This document shows positions 20,349 to 29,653 of a stretch of 64,000 bases of DNA, piece after piece. A program made the translations under genes and the position numbers. Below the pieces are notes generated by a model. The model searched no databases. It was given only the letters and a program-made list of their open reading frames with translations, and had not been told where the DNA came from. This stretch comes from Emiliania huxleyi CCMP1516. Lineage: Eukaryota; Haptophyta; Isochrysidales; Noelaerhabdaceae. Positions within the stretch are counted from its first letter, which is position 1; every line of letters begins with the position of its first letter. Where the stretch lies: the NCBI RefSeq assembly GCF_000372725.1, contig NW_005198243.1:581465-645464 (forward strand), given 5' to 3'.

Positions 20349-21767
20349 ATGGCCCCGCCGCGCCGCCGCTCGCGCCGCCTCGCCTCCGCCTCCACCGCTG
20401 CTCCCTCGCCAGACACGCCGCCGCCCGTCCGCCTCCTCGACCTCCCCACGGAGCTCCTCGTGCGCGCCCTCTCTCACTGCGACCCCGCCGACATCGCTCG
20501 AGTCGCGGCCGTCTCGCTCCTCTTCCACGCCTCGCTTGCGCTGGAGGGCATCCGCTTGTGGGTGCAAGAGCGCGGCTTCGAGCTGCCGGCGCAGCCGGAG
20601 GACGAGGGCTGCGCCGTGCGGTGGCTGTGCTTCTCGGCGCTGCTGCGCGAGTCCAACCCGCCGGCGAGGGCCGCGGCAGGCCGCTACCACAGCCTCTTCA
20701 TCGTCGGCGAGGGGCGGCTCTCGTCGTGCGGCTATGCGCCGAACTGGAATCCAGGGCTGCTTGGCCACGGCGAGGGCGTGACGCGGCTCAACACGCCGAC
20801 CCGCCTCCCGTCGACGCTGGGCGGCGAGCGCGCCGTGAGCGTGACGTCTGGACTTCAGCACAGCCTCGCCCTCACCGGCGGCGGCAGTGTCTGGAGCTGG
20901 GGCGATGGAGTCTCTGGCAAGCTAGGCCACGGCGACGATCAGGACCAGCTGCTGCCGAAGAAGGTCGAGGCCCTAGCTGGCCAGCGCGTCGTCGCTGTGT
21001 CGGCTGGATGGTACCACAGCCTCGCCCTCACCGCTGACGGCGCCCTCTGGAGCTGGGGCGATGGGCGGCAAGGCCGTTTGGGCCACGGCGACGAGCTGAG
21101 CCACCTGCTGCCGAAGAAGGTCGAGGCCTTGGCTGGGCGGCGCGTCGTCGCTGTCTCGGCTAGAATTGCGCACAACCTTGCCCTCACCGCCGATGGCAGC
21201 GTCTGGAGCTGGGGCTATGGAGCCTGCCTGGGCCACGGCGACGAGCAGAACCAGCTGCTGCCCAAGAAGGTCCAGGCCTTTGCTGACCAGAGCGTCGTCG
21301 CTGTCTCGGCTGGAGGCGCGCACAGCCTCGCCCTCACCGCCGACGGCGCCCTCTGGAGCTGGGGCAATGGAGTCTCTGGCAAGCTGGGCCACGGCGACAC
21401 GCAGACCCAGCTGCTGCCGAAGAAGGTGGAGGCCTTGGCTGACCAGCGCGTCATCGCTGTGTCGGCTGGAGAGAACCACAACCTCGCCCTCACCGCCGAT
21501 GGCGCTGTCTGGAGCTGGGGCTGGGGAGGCTCTGGCCAGCTGGGCCACGGTGACACGCAGCACCAGCTGCTGCCCAAGAAGATCGAGGCCTTTGCTGGCC
21601 GACGCGTCGTCGCTACGTCGGCTGGGGTCTACCACAGCCTCACCGTCACCGCCGACGGCGCCTTCTTTACCTGGGGCGAGGGCCCCCACGGCTGCCTAGG
21701 ACACGGAGAGGACCTGTCGGACCAGCTGCTGCCCAAGAAGGTCGAGGCATGGGCGCCGGGGCAGTGA
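20349..21767 (+). CDS. RCC1-repeat protein with F-box-like N-terminus
   Basis: The ATG at 20349 gives 472 residues without introns; an upstream in-frame ATG at 20280 only adds leader-like sequence. LLDLPTELLVRALSHCDPAD near residues 29-50 resembles an F-box. From about residue 130 there are at least six RCC1-type units of about 52 residues with the recurring phrases VVAVSAG, HSLALTADGALWSWG and LGHGD. These build a beta-propeller; with an F-box such proteins usually recruit substrates to an SCF ubiquitin ligase. The nucleotide sequence of the units is itself highly repetitive (about 156-bp period), so unequal exchange is likely. A close inverted paralogue lies at 40822-42504 and homology includes flanking DNA on both sides. 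Confidence 0.8.
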   Translation: MAPPRRRSRRLASASTAAPSPDTPPPVRLLDLPTELLVRALSHCDPADIARVAAVSLLFHASLALEGIRLWVQERGFELPAQPEDEGCAVRWLCFSALLRESNPPARAAAGRYHSLFIVGEGRLSSCGYAPNWNPGLLGHGEGVTRLNTPTRLPSTLGGERAVSVTSGLQHSLALTGGGSVWSWGDGVSGKLGHGDDQDQLLPKKVEALAGQRVVAVSAGWYHSLALTADGALWSWGDGRQGRLGHGDELSHLLPKKVEALAGRRVVAVSARIAHNLALTADGSVWSWGYGACLGHGDEQNQLLPKKVQAFADQSVVAVSAGGAHSLALTADGALWSWGNGVSGKLGHGDTQTQLLPKKVEALADQRVIAVSAGENHNLALTADGAVWSWGWGGSGQLGHGDTQHQLLPKKIEAFAGRRVVATSAGVYHSLTVTADGAFFTWGEGPHGCLGHGEDLSDQLLPKKVEAWAPGQ

Positions 21768-22352
21768 TGACAAGGGTGAAAGGGTGCACAGGACTGTGCT
21801 GCCATGTGCCTAGTCGTCGCGTGCGAACGTATCTGAGAGTGGAGAGAGGCGAATCCGGGACGGTGGAGGTTTGTGCATGGTCCACTGTTTCCTGCGGGCT
21901 GCGCTCGGTCGGCACCGGGCGGGCGGGCACACCGCCTCGGTATACGAAATCTGCCTGCGGGCCGACCCTCACAGCTCACAGCTCACAGCTCAATGACCAA
22001 ACTCTGTCGAGGGAGCTCGGTCAGGGGTGGAAAGAGATGTAGGACCTTCCTTCCGTTAGCAAGGTCCGCCTCTATCACACCCTCACTGTCTGTCTGCGAT
22101 ATTACCGATTTGAGCTTCTTGTTTCTTACGTCAACCTATCTTTGTGCGATTTCGGCCCTGGGTTGTGGTTTTCTGTGAACGCGGGTAGTCTCCCTCCATC
22201 CCCCGGGCCTCCAGGGCTCGCTCGCACCTCAACCTAGCTAGACCAGCGCACAGGGCCTGTGGGCCACAGCGCCATAGGACGTATTTCCTTCTCAATAACA
22301 AGGCTGTGAACAGACCAGCGCACAGCGCCATATTCCCCTGCAAATTCTTTTT
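21768..22352. other. Intergenic region, partly shared with the other RCC1 locus
   Basis: The first about 135 bp (to about 21903) match the 3' flank of the inverted RCC1 copy. CGTATTTCCTTCTCAATAAC near 22277 has a close match near 62843. A short motif GACCAGCGCACAG occurs twice, near 22240 and 22311. No gene was recognised. Confidence 0.4.
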
Positions 22353-23288
22353 GTGCATCCCAGACGCCGAGCCCTCCGCCACCAAGCCGCGCCCCCGCCC
22401 TCACCCCCTCCTCCCTCGCCGCCTCCGCCATCGCCGCCGCCTCCCTCTCCGCCGCCGCCCTCACCGCCCCCTCCGTCGCCGCCGTCGCCATCACCGCCGC
22501 CGCCATCGCCACCACCTCCCTCGCCACCACCGCCCTCCCCGCCCCCGCCAAGCCCGCCTCCGCCGTCGCCGCCGCCGCCGTCGCCTCCGCCACCATCCCC
22601 GCCGCCGCCCAGCCCTCCGCCACCATCACCACCACCGCCCAGCCCTCCGCCCCCAAGCCCGCCCCCGCCATCGCCGCCGCCTCCCTCGCCACCGCCGCCC
22701 TCGCCGCCACCACCGTCACCACCGCCTCCGAGCCCGCCCCCGCCCTCGCCTCCGCCGCCCTCGCCACCACCCCCGTCTCCGCCACCGCCGAGCCCTCCCC
22801 CGCCCTCTCCCCCTCCGCCCTCACCGCCGCCGCCCTCGCCGCCGCCGCCCTCGCCGCCGCCACCGAGCCCGCCGCCACCGTCACCCCCGCCCCCGTCGCC
22901 GCCACCTCCCTCACCGCCACCGCCCAGCCCGCCGCCGCCATCTCCCCCACCGCCCTCACCGCCACGCTGCCAGCACAGCCGCCGGGCGACGCGACAGCGG
23001 CTAGCGGCCGGGAGAGCCTCTCCAGTGCGGGCTGGGGGCGGCGGCGGCACTCTGCGGGTGGCGGGCGAGCTGCTGGCTGGCCGGCGGCGCGTCTCGACTC
23101 AAATTATGGGCCGCCTCTCGGGCGTGCGGCCAGGGGCCCGTGTGGCGCGAGGAGAGGGCGGCGCGCTCGGCGCGCTGGCGGCGGTGAAGCCTCTCAGAGT
23201 GGGCGCTGGCTGGCCGAGGGCGTCGGGCGGGTGTGGGGCGGCACTCGGGCCGCCGGACGGGCCGTGGTGGCCCGTGTGGCGTTCGTGA
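22353..23288 (+). CDS. Proline-rich (SPPPP)n protein, extensin/pherophorin-like, or low-complexity DNA
   Basis: The frame of 311 codons holds about 190 residues of almost pure SPPPP repeats (22388-22965), followed by an Arg/Gly-rich C-terminal part without a recognised domain. Such repeats occur in hydroxyproline-rich wall and surface proteins of algae. No signal peptide or globular domain is visible, and the minus strand is open as a Gly/Glu repeat, so the coding claim is weak. A similar tract is inside the large surface protein at 55818-60203 on the minus strand, where it is clearly part of a gene. The tract here could be an exon of a similar gene whose other parts were lost. Confidence 0.35.
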   Translation: MHPRRRALRHQAAPPPSPPPPSPPPPSPPPPSPPPPSPPPPSPPSPSPPPPSPPPPSPPPPSPPPPSPPPPSPPPPSPPPPSPPPPSPPPPSPPPPSPPPPSPPPPSPPPPSPPPPSPPPPSPPPPSPPPPSPPPPSPPPPSPPPPSPPPPSPPPPSPPPPSPPPPSPPPPSPPPPSPPPPSPPPPSPPPPSPPPPSPPPPSPPRCQHSRRATRQRLAAGRASPVRAGGGGGTLRVAGELLAGRRRVSTQIMGRLSGVRPGARVARGEGGALGALAAVKPLRVGAGWPRASGGCGAALGPPDGPWWPVWRS

Positions 23289-24262
23289 GGGACTGTTTGG
23301 GCGCCCCGGCAGCCTCCCCGCCTGCGTGACCAGGGCCGGTTTGGCAGCGGTTTGGGCTGTGTGTGGGCTGGTCGCGGTACGGGATATAGTGCTTGTTTAT
23401 GGTCCCACTCACCACTCCCGGCCAACGGGGCCTCGCGGGGCGTCCTCGCTTGCAGTAAAAGGCCTCTGCCATCGCTCAGAGTCCCAAACCATGTGATCAT
23501 CCGCGCCGCCGCGCCCGAGTACGCGAGTACTAGTCTGCCAGAGATGCGACGTCGTCGGGGAGGGCGTCGTCGCGGGCGCCAACGTCGTCATCCGAGCCCC
23601 TCCGCCTGTCCAAGGGCACGTCTGGGTGACCAGGGGCGGGGGCCGAGCCGTGAGTGCTCCGCCGGGGCGAGCTTCTGGGTCCATGGGACCGCTGCCGGAC
23701 CCATCCGAGAGCCTCTCCGGACACGTTCGCTCGACGGCCTAGTTGGCGGCCGATGTTCGACGACCAAAGCTCCGGACGCCGCGGCAAAAGGTCCGCCCAC
23801 GGCCCCAGGACTCGTGGTGGGTGTGGGGTGTGCCTCACGAGGCGGAGAGGCCGCGTGAACGCCCGTAGAAGCTCGCGAAGTGCGGATTTGGAGCGCCGCG
23901 CCGGACCTCCGCCGGGGCCCGCCGGCGGGGGCGCCGTATGGGCCTCAGAGTGCCCGAGAAGCTTAGAGGTGCGGATTTTTTGCTTGTGTCTATCGGTTCA
24001 TGTCATGGACCGGCCCTGGGAAGCCTTTGACCGCGCGCGAAGGGACACTTACGGGGCCGTGATGATTTAGCGGGTTGGAAATCGGCCGATTTGCCCAGTG
24101 TGTCAGAGGCTGATGATCAAGCTGCACTCTGTTTTGTTTGTTTTGTGTCACGGAAGATTGACGCCTTTCTGGAGCGATTCCGCGGAGACGCGGTTCTGTA
24201 CTGATCTGTAAGAAACCTAAACCGCGCCGCTGCCCCCACATGGTTCATTTGCTCACCCTCCT
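23289..24262. other. Intergenic region, no gene recognised
   Basis: One short plus-strand frame around 23530-23640 reads VVGEGVVAGANVVI, superficially like a hexapeptide-repeat protein, but it is too short and isolated to call. Sequence at 23970-24230 is AT-richer and may hold the 3' end of the ankyrin gene transcript. Confidence 0.3.
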
Positions 24263-26905
24263 CTACACGTACTGGGAGTGCTCCTCTGCCGCCTCGGTCG
24301 CTGCCCGCGCCTTGGCGTTGGCCTCTGCCAGCGCCGTGGCCTTCGCAGCAGCTGCATCCGAACGTCTCGCTTTGGCGGCAGCGATGGCCGCCGCCGCCGT
24401 CGCAAGCACCGCCGCCTCCTCAGCTGCTGCGACCTCCTCCGCCTCCGCTGCCGCCATAGCCGCCGCCTCGGCCTCAGCCTGCTGACGAGCTGCCTCGGCC
24501 ATAGCCTCCCTCGCCTTGCAAGCCGCTTCTGCAGCCAGCGAGGACGACCCTTGCTCCGCCGCCGCCGGCTCCGCCGACGCCGCTGCCGCCCCCCTTCCCT
24601 TCCCGCCTCGGCCGCCTCGGCCTCGGCCGCCTCGGCCGCCTCGGCCGCCTCGGCCGCCTCGGCCGCCTCGGCCGCCTCCTTGGGGCGAAGCAGCCGCAGT
24701 CGCCTCGGCTGCCTCGGTCGCGCCTGCCCTCGCCTCGTCGTCCAGCCTCGCGCTCTCCTCTTGCGCCGCCTGCACCGTTGCCAGCTGCTCGCGCCTCGCC
24801 TCCTCCTCGGCTGCGTTTTGCGCCTCGTCGGCCGCGAGCTCAGCTGCGAGCGCCTCCGCCTTCTTGGCCGCGGCGCGCTTCTCGCGCTCCTTCTCCACCG
24901 CAAAGGCGGATGGCGCGTTGCGCTGCGCCTTCCTCTTCTCCTTGGCCGCCTTCTTGGCCTCCTTCTGCTCCTCCAGCCGCACGAGCCGCTTCGCCTCCGC
25001 CTCTCTCTTCCGCCTCTCCGCAGCTTCCTCCCTCTGCCGCGCCGCCGCCGCCTCGTCCGCCTTGCGAACCGCGAGCGCTTCCCTCTGCGCCTCTCGCTCC
25101 GCAGCCTCGGCCGACGAGCGCTCCGCCTTCCTCGCTCGCTGCGCCGCCTCCGCCGCAGCGCGGTTGGCGGCAAGCTTCGCCGCGGTCTCGACGGCGATGG
25201 CGCGCCGCTTCTCCTCGACGGCGGCAGCGACCGCCGCCCGCCGCTCCTCGACCGCCGCCCGCCGCTCCTCGACCGCCGCCCGCTTGGCCGCCTCCTTCGC
25301 CGCCGCCTCGGTACGCCGCGCCGCCGCCTCAATTGCCTCCTTCGCCGCCGCCTCGGCCGCCGCGTGCTCCTCGAGGGCGCGCACGCTTTCGGCGTGGCCC
25401 TTGTGCTTGGCAATCTGCAGCGCCGTCCTGCCGTCGTCTGCAGAGCACGCCACGTCTGCGCCCGCCCGCAGAAGGCGGAGCACGACGGCGGGGCGGTTGA
25501 AGAAAGCGGCGCACATCAGCGCGGTGCCGCCGTCGCTGCCCTGCAAGTTGACCCCCGCGCCGTGCCGCAGCAGCAGGTCGACCACCCGCTCGTGGCCATA
25601 GCGGGCGGCGCTCATCAGCAGCGTGAGGCCGCTCACCGCGTCTCTCTCGTACGTCGCGTCGACCCGCCCACCGCCGTCGAGCCACGCCAGCACCGCGTCC
25701 TCCTCGCCTCGCTGCGCCGCTCCCACGACCTCGTCGGGGACTGCCTCCGCCGCAGCTGCCCTCTCCGCCTCCCTGGCCGCTGCCTTCGCGATCTCGGCAG
25801 CATCGCTCGATGTCAGCTCCGCCGCCGCCAGCCGCATCTTCTCCGCGATCTCGGCCGGGACTGCGCCACCGCTCGGCGCCCGCTCCGCCGCCGCCGGCGA
25901 CAGATTACCCGGCCGCACCCGCACGCACGCGCCGCTGCCCTCGAGCGCCACAGCGTACCGCCCTAGCCTGAAACTCTGCGCCATGCCGCGCTGGCCGTTC
26001 AGCTCGGGGCGGTCCGAGAGCCCACCAAGCACGACTCGCTGGCCGAGCAGCGGCGCGTCCACAGCTGCCGCTGCCGCGCACGAGGAAGCGCCGCCCGCCC
26101 CTGCTCGGCCCGCCGCCGCCGCCGCCGCGCCCGCCGCCTCGCGCCGCGCCGCCGCCTCAGACAAGACCTTGACGCACTCGGCGTGGCCCTCCTCCTTGGC
26201 CAGCTGCAGCGCCGTACGCCCGTGCGAGGTGCGCGCCGCTGTGTCAGCGCCCGCCCGCAGCAGGCAGAGCACGACGGCGGGGTGGCCCTCCTGGCACGCA
26301 ACGTGCAGGGGCGTGCCGCCGTTGTTCAGGGCTGGATTGACCGCCGAGCCGGCCTCGAGGAGCAGCTGGACGCAGTCGAGCTGGCCCTCCTGGCACGCGA
26401 TGAACAGCGGCGTGGCGCCATTCTCCTCGGCTTGGTTGACTGCCGCGCTGGCGCCGAGGAGCAGCTGGGCGCACTCGAGGTGGCCGTTCTGGCACGCAAT
26501 GAACAGCGGCGTGGCGCCGCCACCGTCGGCTTGGTTGACCGCTGCGCAGGCGCCGAGAAGCAGCCGGACGCACTCGAGGTGGCCGTTCTGGCACGCCATG
26601 AACAGCGGCGTGGCGCCGCCACCGTTGGCTTGGTTGACCGCCGCACGCGCCTCGAGGAGTAGCTGGGCGCACTCGAGCTGGCCCTTCTGGCACGCAATGA
26701 ACAGCGGCGTGGAGCCGCAGCCCGTCGTCGCCCCCACGCTCGCGCCGCTCTCGAGCAGCAGCTGCACGGCATCGGCCTGCCCGCGCCGAGCGGCGTAGGT
26801 CAGCAGCGTGAACTGGTCGGCGAGTCGCGCGTCGAGCAGGGCCGTGAGCGCCGGGCCGGGCGTCCGCCCAGCGAGGAGGGCGCGCAGCGAGGCCGGAATG
26901 CCCAT
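24263..26905 (-). CDS. Ankyrin-repeat protein with long Ala/Glu/Arg coiled coil
   Basis: This is an 880-codon intronless frame on the minus strand starting at 26905. Residues about 30-255 hold seven or eight ankyrin units with phrases such as GATPLFIACQNGHLEC and LLLEAGA. Residues about 285-340 (RVVLGGLSDRPELNG, then GRYAVALEG) match a short module that often sits next to ankyrin or MYND domains in protist proteins. Three further ankyrin units follow at about 400-510 (TLLMSAARYGHERVV; GGTALMCAAFFNRPAVV). The rest is a highly charged Ala-rich coiled coil with a (GGR)n stretch near residues 745-775. The architecture suggests a scaffold; no catalytic domain is visible. It is a relative of the ankyrin-U-box gene at 46863-49049. 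A 22-33 bp motif shared with 52390-52430 lies near 27045-27080. Confidence 0.75.
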   Translation of the reverse strand: MGIPASLRALLAGRTPGPALTALLDARLADQFTLLTYAARRGQADAVQLLLESGASVGATTGCGSTPLFIACQKGQLECAQLLLEARAAVNQANGGGATPLFMACQNGHLECVRLLLGACAAVNQADGGGATPLFIACQNGHLECAQLLLGASAAVNQAEENGATPLFIACQEGQLDCVQLLLEAGSAVNPALNNGGTPLHVACQEGHPAVVLCLLRAGADTAARTSHGRTALQLAKEEGHAECVKVLSEAAARREAAGAAAAAAGRAGAGGASSCAAAAAVDAPLLGQRVVLGGLSDRPELNGQRGMAQSFRLGRYAVALEGSGACVRVRPGNLSPAAAERAPSGGAVPAEIAEKMRLAAAELTSSDAAEIAKAAAREAERAAAAEAVPDEVVGAAQRGEEDAVLAWLDGGGRVDATYERDAVSGLTLLMSAARYGHERVVDLLLRHGAGVNLQGSDGGTALMCAAFFNRPAVVLRLLRAGADVACSADDGRTALQIAKHKGHAESVRALEEHAAAEAAAKEAIEAAARRTEAAAKEAAKRAAVEERRAAVEERRAAVAAAVEEKRRAIAVETAAKLAANRAAAEAAQRARKAERSSAEAAEREAQREALAVRKADEAAAARQREEAAERRKREAEAKRLVRLEEQKEAKKAAKEKRKAQRNAPSAFAVEKEREKRAAAKKAEALAAELAADEAQNAAEEEARREQLATVQAAQEESARLDDEARAGATEAAEATAAASPQGGGRGGRGGRGGRGGRGGRGRGGRGGKGRGAAAASAEPAAAEQGSSSLAAEAACKAREAMAEAARQQAEAEAAAMAAAEAEEVAAAEEAAVLATAAAAIAAAKARRSDAAAAKATALAEANAKARAATEAAEEHSQYV

Positions 26906-27422
26906 GGCGGCGAGGCTTTGTTTCTGTGGGCTTCCCGTCGCTCCGCGCCGGACCGGACCCGGAGGCGGCGGCGGCGCGGCGGCGCGGCGGCGGATCGCGG
27001 CGCAGACAACAGCAGCAATCTGCGGCAGGCTGCTGCTGCGGCTGCGGCGCCGTGGTCAGGAGCTGCTGTTCACGCCGGTCCACACTTTCATAGTGGACAG
27101 TACTCGTATCTCATGCACTTGGAGCACTTGGAGTGCAGTCATCAACCTCACATCCAGGGCCGGGGAGCTGAGAAGCGCACCCAGCGGGCCGGATGATCGG
27201 CATCGGGTTACGGGCTAGAGAGCCCTAGCCCTGGGGGGTGCGCGTTCGCAGGGAAAGGGCCATCATCAGCAGCGTTGCGCCAGTGATCACCCGGCCATCC
27301 AAAGCCCGACGCTCGCGGGTGGCGTTCGCTCGCCCGCCACCCTCAAGCCACACACGCACCGCCACTTCGTCACCTCGCAAAACACGCCACTACGTGGTCA
27401 GCCGTCTCGGGGGGGGCAGCGA
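26906..27422. other. Upstream region of the ankyrin gene, short dispersed repeats
   Basis: GCGGCGCCGTGGTCA followed by GAGCTGCTGTTCAC at about 27045-27075 recurs at about 52402-52434, upstream of the histone-tail fusion gene. The TTGGAGCACTTGGAGTGCAG segment at 27118-27157 recurs at 10409-10450. Nothing else was recognised. Confidence 0.4.
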
Positions 27423-28597
27423 GAGGGCCCAACTTCAGAATCGTGCTTTTTGGGTTGGGTTGGGTTGTTGGCCCGGGTTGGGTTGTTCCGTGAGGTTGGG
27501 TCGTCGGCGCGAATGGTGAGGTCTCGACCGCCGCCGCTCACGCCAGCGGACGGCCACCATCGGTGTTTTTGGCTTCGCCACCGTCCAAGGCGTGCGCCAT
27601 GCGCTCGCCGGCATCGAGCGAGCAACGTGATCGACCGAGCGGCTTGCTGTGTGGACGCCTTCTTCTGGCTCTCGTCGAGAGCGTTTTGCGTCCCGGCGGG
27701 TGGGAGAATATGTGTCGTCTGATGTGTCACTGTGTACGTCACATCGGTGTGGATAACAAGCACGGTCGATCCGTCAAAGCGATACACTCGTTCCTATCAC
27801 GCTGGAAGGCTTGCACGGAGCTCTGCGCCGGCACACAGAAGAGCCGTGCGGCAAGAGAAGAGCTCGATGGGGAGCGAGAACCGTCAGATTTTCAGGTGTT
27901 ACCTGAAGTCCGTCGCGATGCACTCAATCCCTCCCGAGCGAAAGCCTGTGGCTCTCTCGAACTCGTCGATATATTGCGGATAAACTGCTCTTCCCGCATA
28001 GCTTGCAGAGTCAGAGGCGCAGAAAGGCTGCGAGTGCTCGACGAGTCTTGCGAGCTGCGCGGTCAAACCTGGGGGGAACTGACCGCATCAAGGCGGACTT
28101 CCGAAACCTGGGTGAGCACCTCTGACGGTTCTCGCTCCCCATCGAGCTCTTCTTGCCGCACGGCTCTTGCTGTGTGCCGGCACAGAGCTCCGTGCCAGCC
28201 TTCCAGCGTGATAGGAACGAGTGTATCGCTTCGACGGATCGACCGTGCTTGTTATCAAGACCGATGTGACGCACACAGTGACACATCAGACGACACATAT
28301 TCTCCCACCCGCCGGGACGCAAAACGCTCTCGACGAGAGCCAGAAGAAGGCGTCCACACAGCAAGCCGCTCGGTCGATCACGTTGCTCGCTCGATGCCGG
28401 CGAGCGCATGGCGCACGCCTTGGACGGTGGCGAAGCCAAAAACACCGATGGTGGCCGTCCGCTGGCGTGAGCGGCGGCGGTCGAGACCTCACCATTCGCG
28501 CCGACGACCCAACCTCACGGAACAACCCAACCCGGCCAACAACCCAACCCAACACGAAACAACCCAACTCAAAGCACGATTCTGAAGTTGGGCCCTC
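27423..28597. mobile_element. Foldback element with about 470-bp inverted arms
   Basis: Left arm 27423-27888 and right arm 28121-28597 are near-identical in inverted orientation, separated by a unique 232-bp centre. The outer ends match exactly as GAGGGCCCAACTTCAGAATC and its complement. The arms differ by a small number of substitutions and short indels, mainly in a GGGTTGGGTTGTT run near the tips. Open frames exist in each arm (mirror copies of each other) but resemble no known protein. This is typical of a foldback or MITE-like DNA element, or of a long palindromic duplication. No transposase is visible and target-site duplications are not obvious. Confidence 0.8.
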
Positions 28598-28822
28598 AGC
28601 TCGCCGCCACGCACAGATTTTTATTCTCTGAGCCTAGCGCAGCGCGAGATTTGCGCAGCAACCCGGCCGGGCAACCCTTGCAAAGAAACTTATGGGCTTT
28701 TTTTGGACACGCGCCTCCTCGAATTCTTGGATCGCACTAGATACTACTACCAGGGTGCAGTGCCAGTGCGCGCAGTCCCGTGCCCTGCGGGCTGATACAG
28801 TGTGATTCTTCGGGGCGCTTCA

Positions 28823-29455
28823 ATGTCGTTGTCGCCGCTCCTCACACTCTGCGTGGCCCTGTGGATGCCGCCCGTGCGTGTCGGCCGACCCAGCCCGCTC
28901 GCCATCGAGGAGGACGCTCTCCGCGCTGCAGCCGCACCGCTCTCGAAGTACAATGGCAGCACCGACCTGGACGCGCCGCGCCTCCCGAGAGGCTGGCACG
29001 TCAACCGCGCCGAAACGGTCATTGGGCATGGCCGGCCGGCGTATGAGCGCGCCGCCAACGCACTGCAGCGACTCGAGCTCCTGGAGCACACGTGGCTCAC
29101 CGCGCGCTGTGTCTGTGCGACAGACCGGGAGCTGCTGGCGGTGTGCTCTCGGCAGTGGGGCTGCGTCTGGCTCACAAACACGAACCTCGTGCTTCGACGC
29201 GAGTGCGGCGCGCGGCGGTCCAGCGTGTCCTGGGGAACGACGCGGCGGCATGTCCTCGCCGGCGAGGAGACTGTCTGCGTGACACACGACGCCAGCACCG
29301 ACGGCGTGCGCTTTACCGTGCTCTCCTTCTCGCGGCCGCGCCACCTCTTCTCGGCCGTGGCGTACCCGTACGTGCTCGCGCAGCAGCGGAGGTTCGCTCG
29401 CGATGCGACCGCGGCCATGGAACGCGCGTGTGGGAATTCCCAGCCAGCGGGATGA
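28823..29455 (+). CDS. DUF1990-family protein with N-terminal hydrophobic leader
   Basis: From the ATG at 28823 the frame encodes 210 residues. The first 20 residues (LSPLLTLCVALWMPP) look like a signal or transit peptide; an ATG 21 bp upstream is less leader-like. Further on, IGHGRPAYERAANALQRLE matches the conserved start of DUF1990 domains, HVLAGEETVCV is the GH/GEE block, and GVRFTVLSFSRPRHLFSAV with a following Gln-Arg-Arg-Phe is the most conserved C-terminal motif of that family. The biochemical role of DUF1990 is not established. No introns are needed. It stands between the foldback element and the aminotransferase gene (opposite strand). Confidence 0.7.
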   Translation: MSLSPLLTLCVALWMPPVRVGRPSPLAIEEDALRAAAAPLSKYNGSTDLDAPRLPRGWHVNRAETVIGHGRPAYERAANALQRLELLEHTWLTARCVCATDRELLAVCSRQWGCVWLTNTNLVLRRECGARRSSVSWGTTRRHVLAGEETVCVTHDASTDGVRFTVLSFSRPRHLFSAVAYPYVLAQQRRFARDATAAMERACGNSQPAG

Positions 29456-29653
29456 ACGATCGCACTCTTGACTGGGACGCAAAAGCGCCGGAAGCGCAAG
29501 CGGTGTGGCGTGTGTGTGGGGCTGTGCCTAGACCGAATAATGACCACGCACACGGTGTGTGCGCGTGTGCGGTCGCGCGCGCTAGCACACCCGCGCTCGT
29601 AAAGTCGTAAAACAAAGCGATACAACCATTTTGACGGCTCCGCGCTCTGACTC

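Noticed and set aside
22292-23050. Gly/Glu-repeat protein on the minus strand at the (SPPPP)n tract
   Set aside because: It is the complement of a proline codon repeat; similar tracts elsewhere are coding in the proline direction, and neither direction has a supporting domain here.
23530-23640. Hexapeptide-repeat acyltransferase fragment
   Set aside because: Only about 20 residues look similar and no further coils of the fold are found in any frame nearby.
24278-25966. Long plus-strand frame opposite the ankyrin gene
   Set aside because: It is a shadow of a GC-rich coding strand; composition is Arg/Leu-rich without domains, whereas the minus strand encodes clear ankyrin units.
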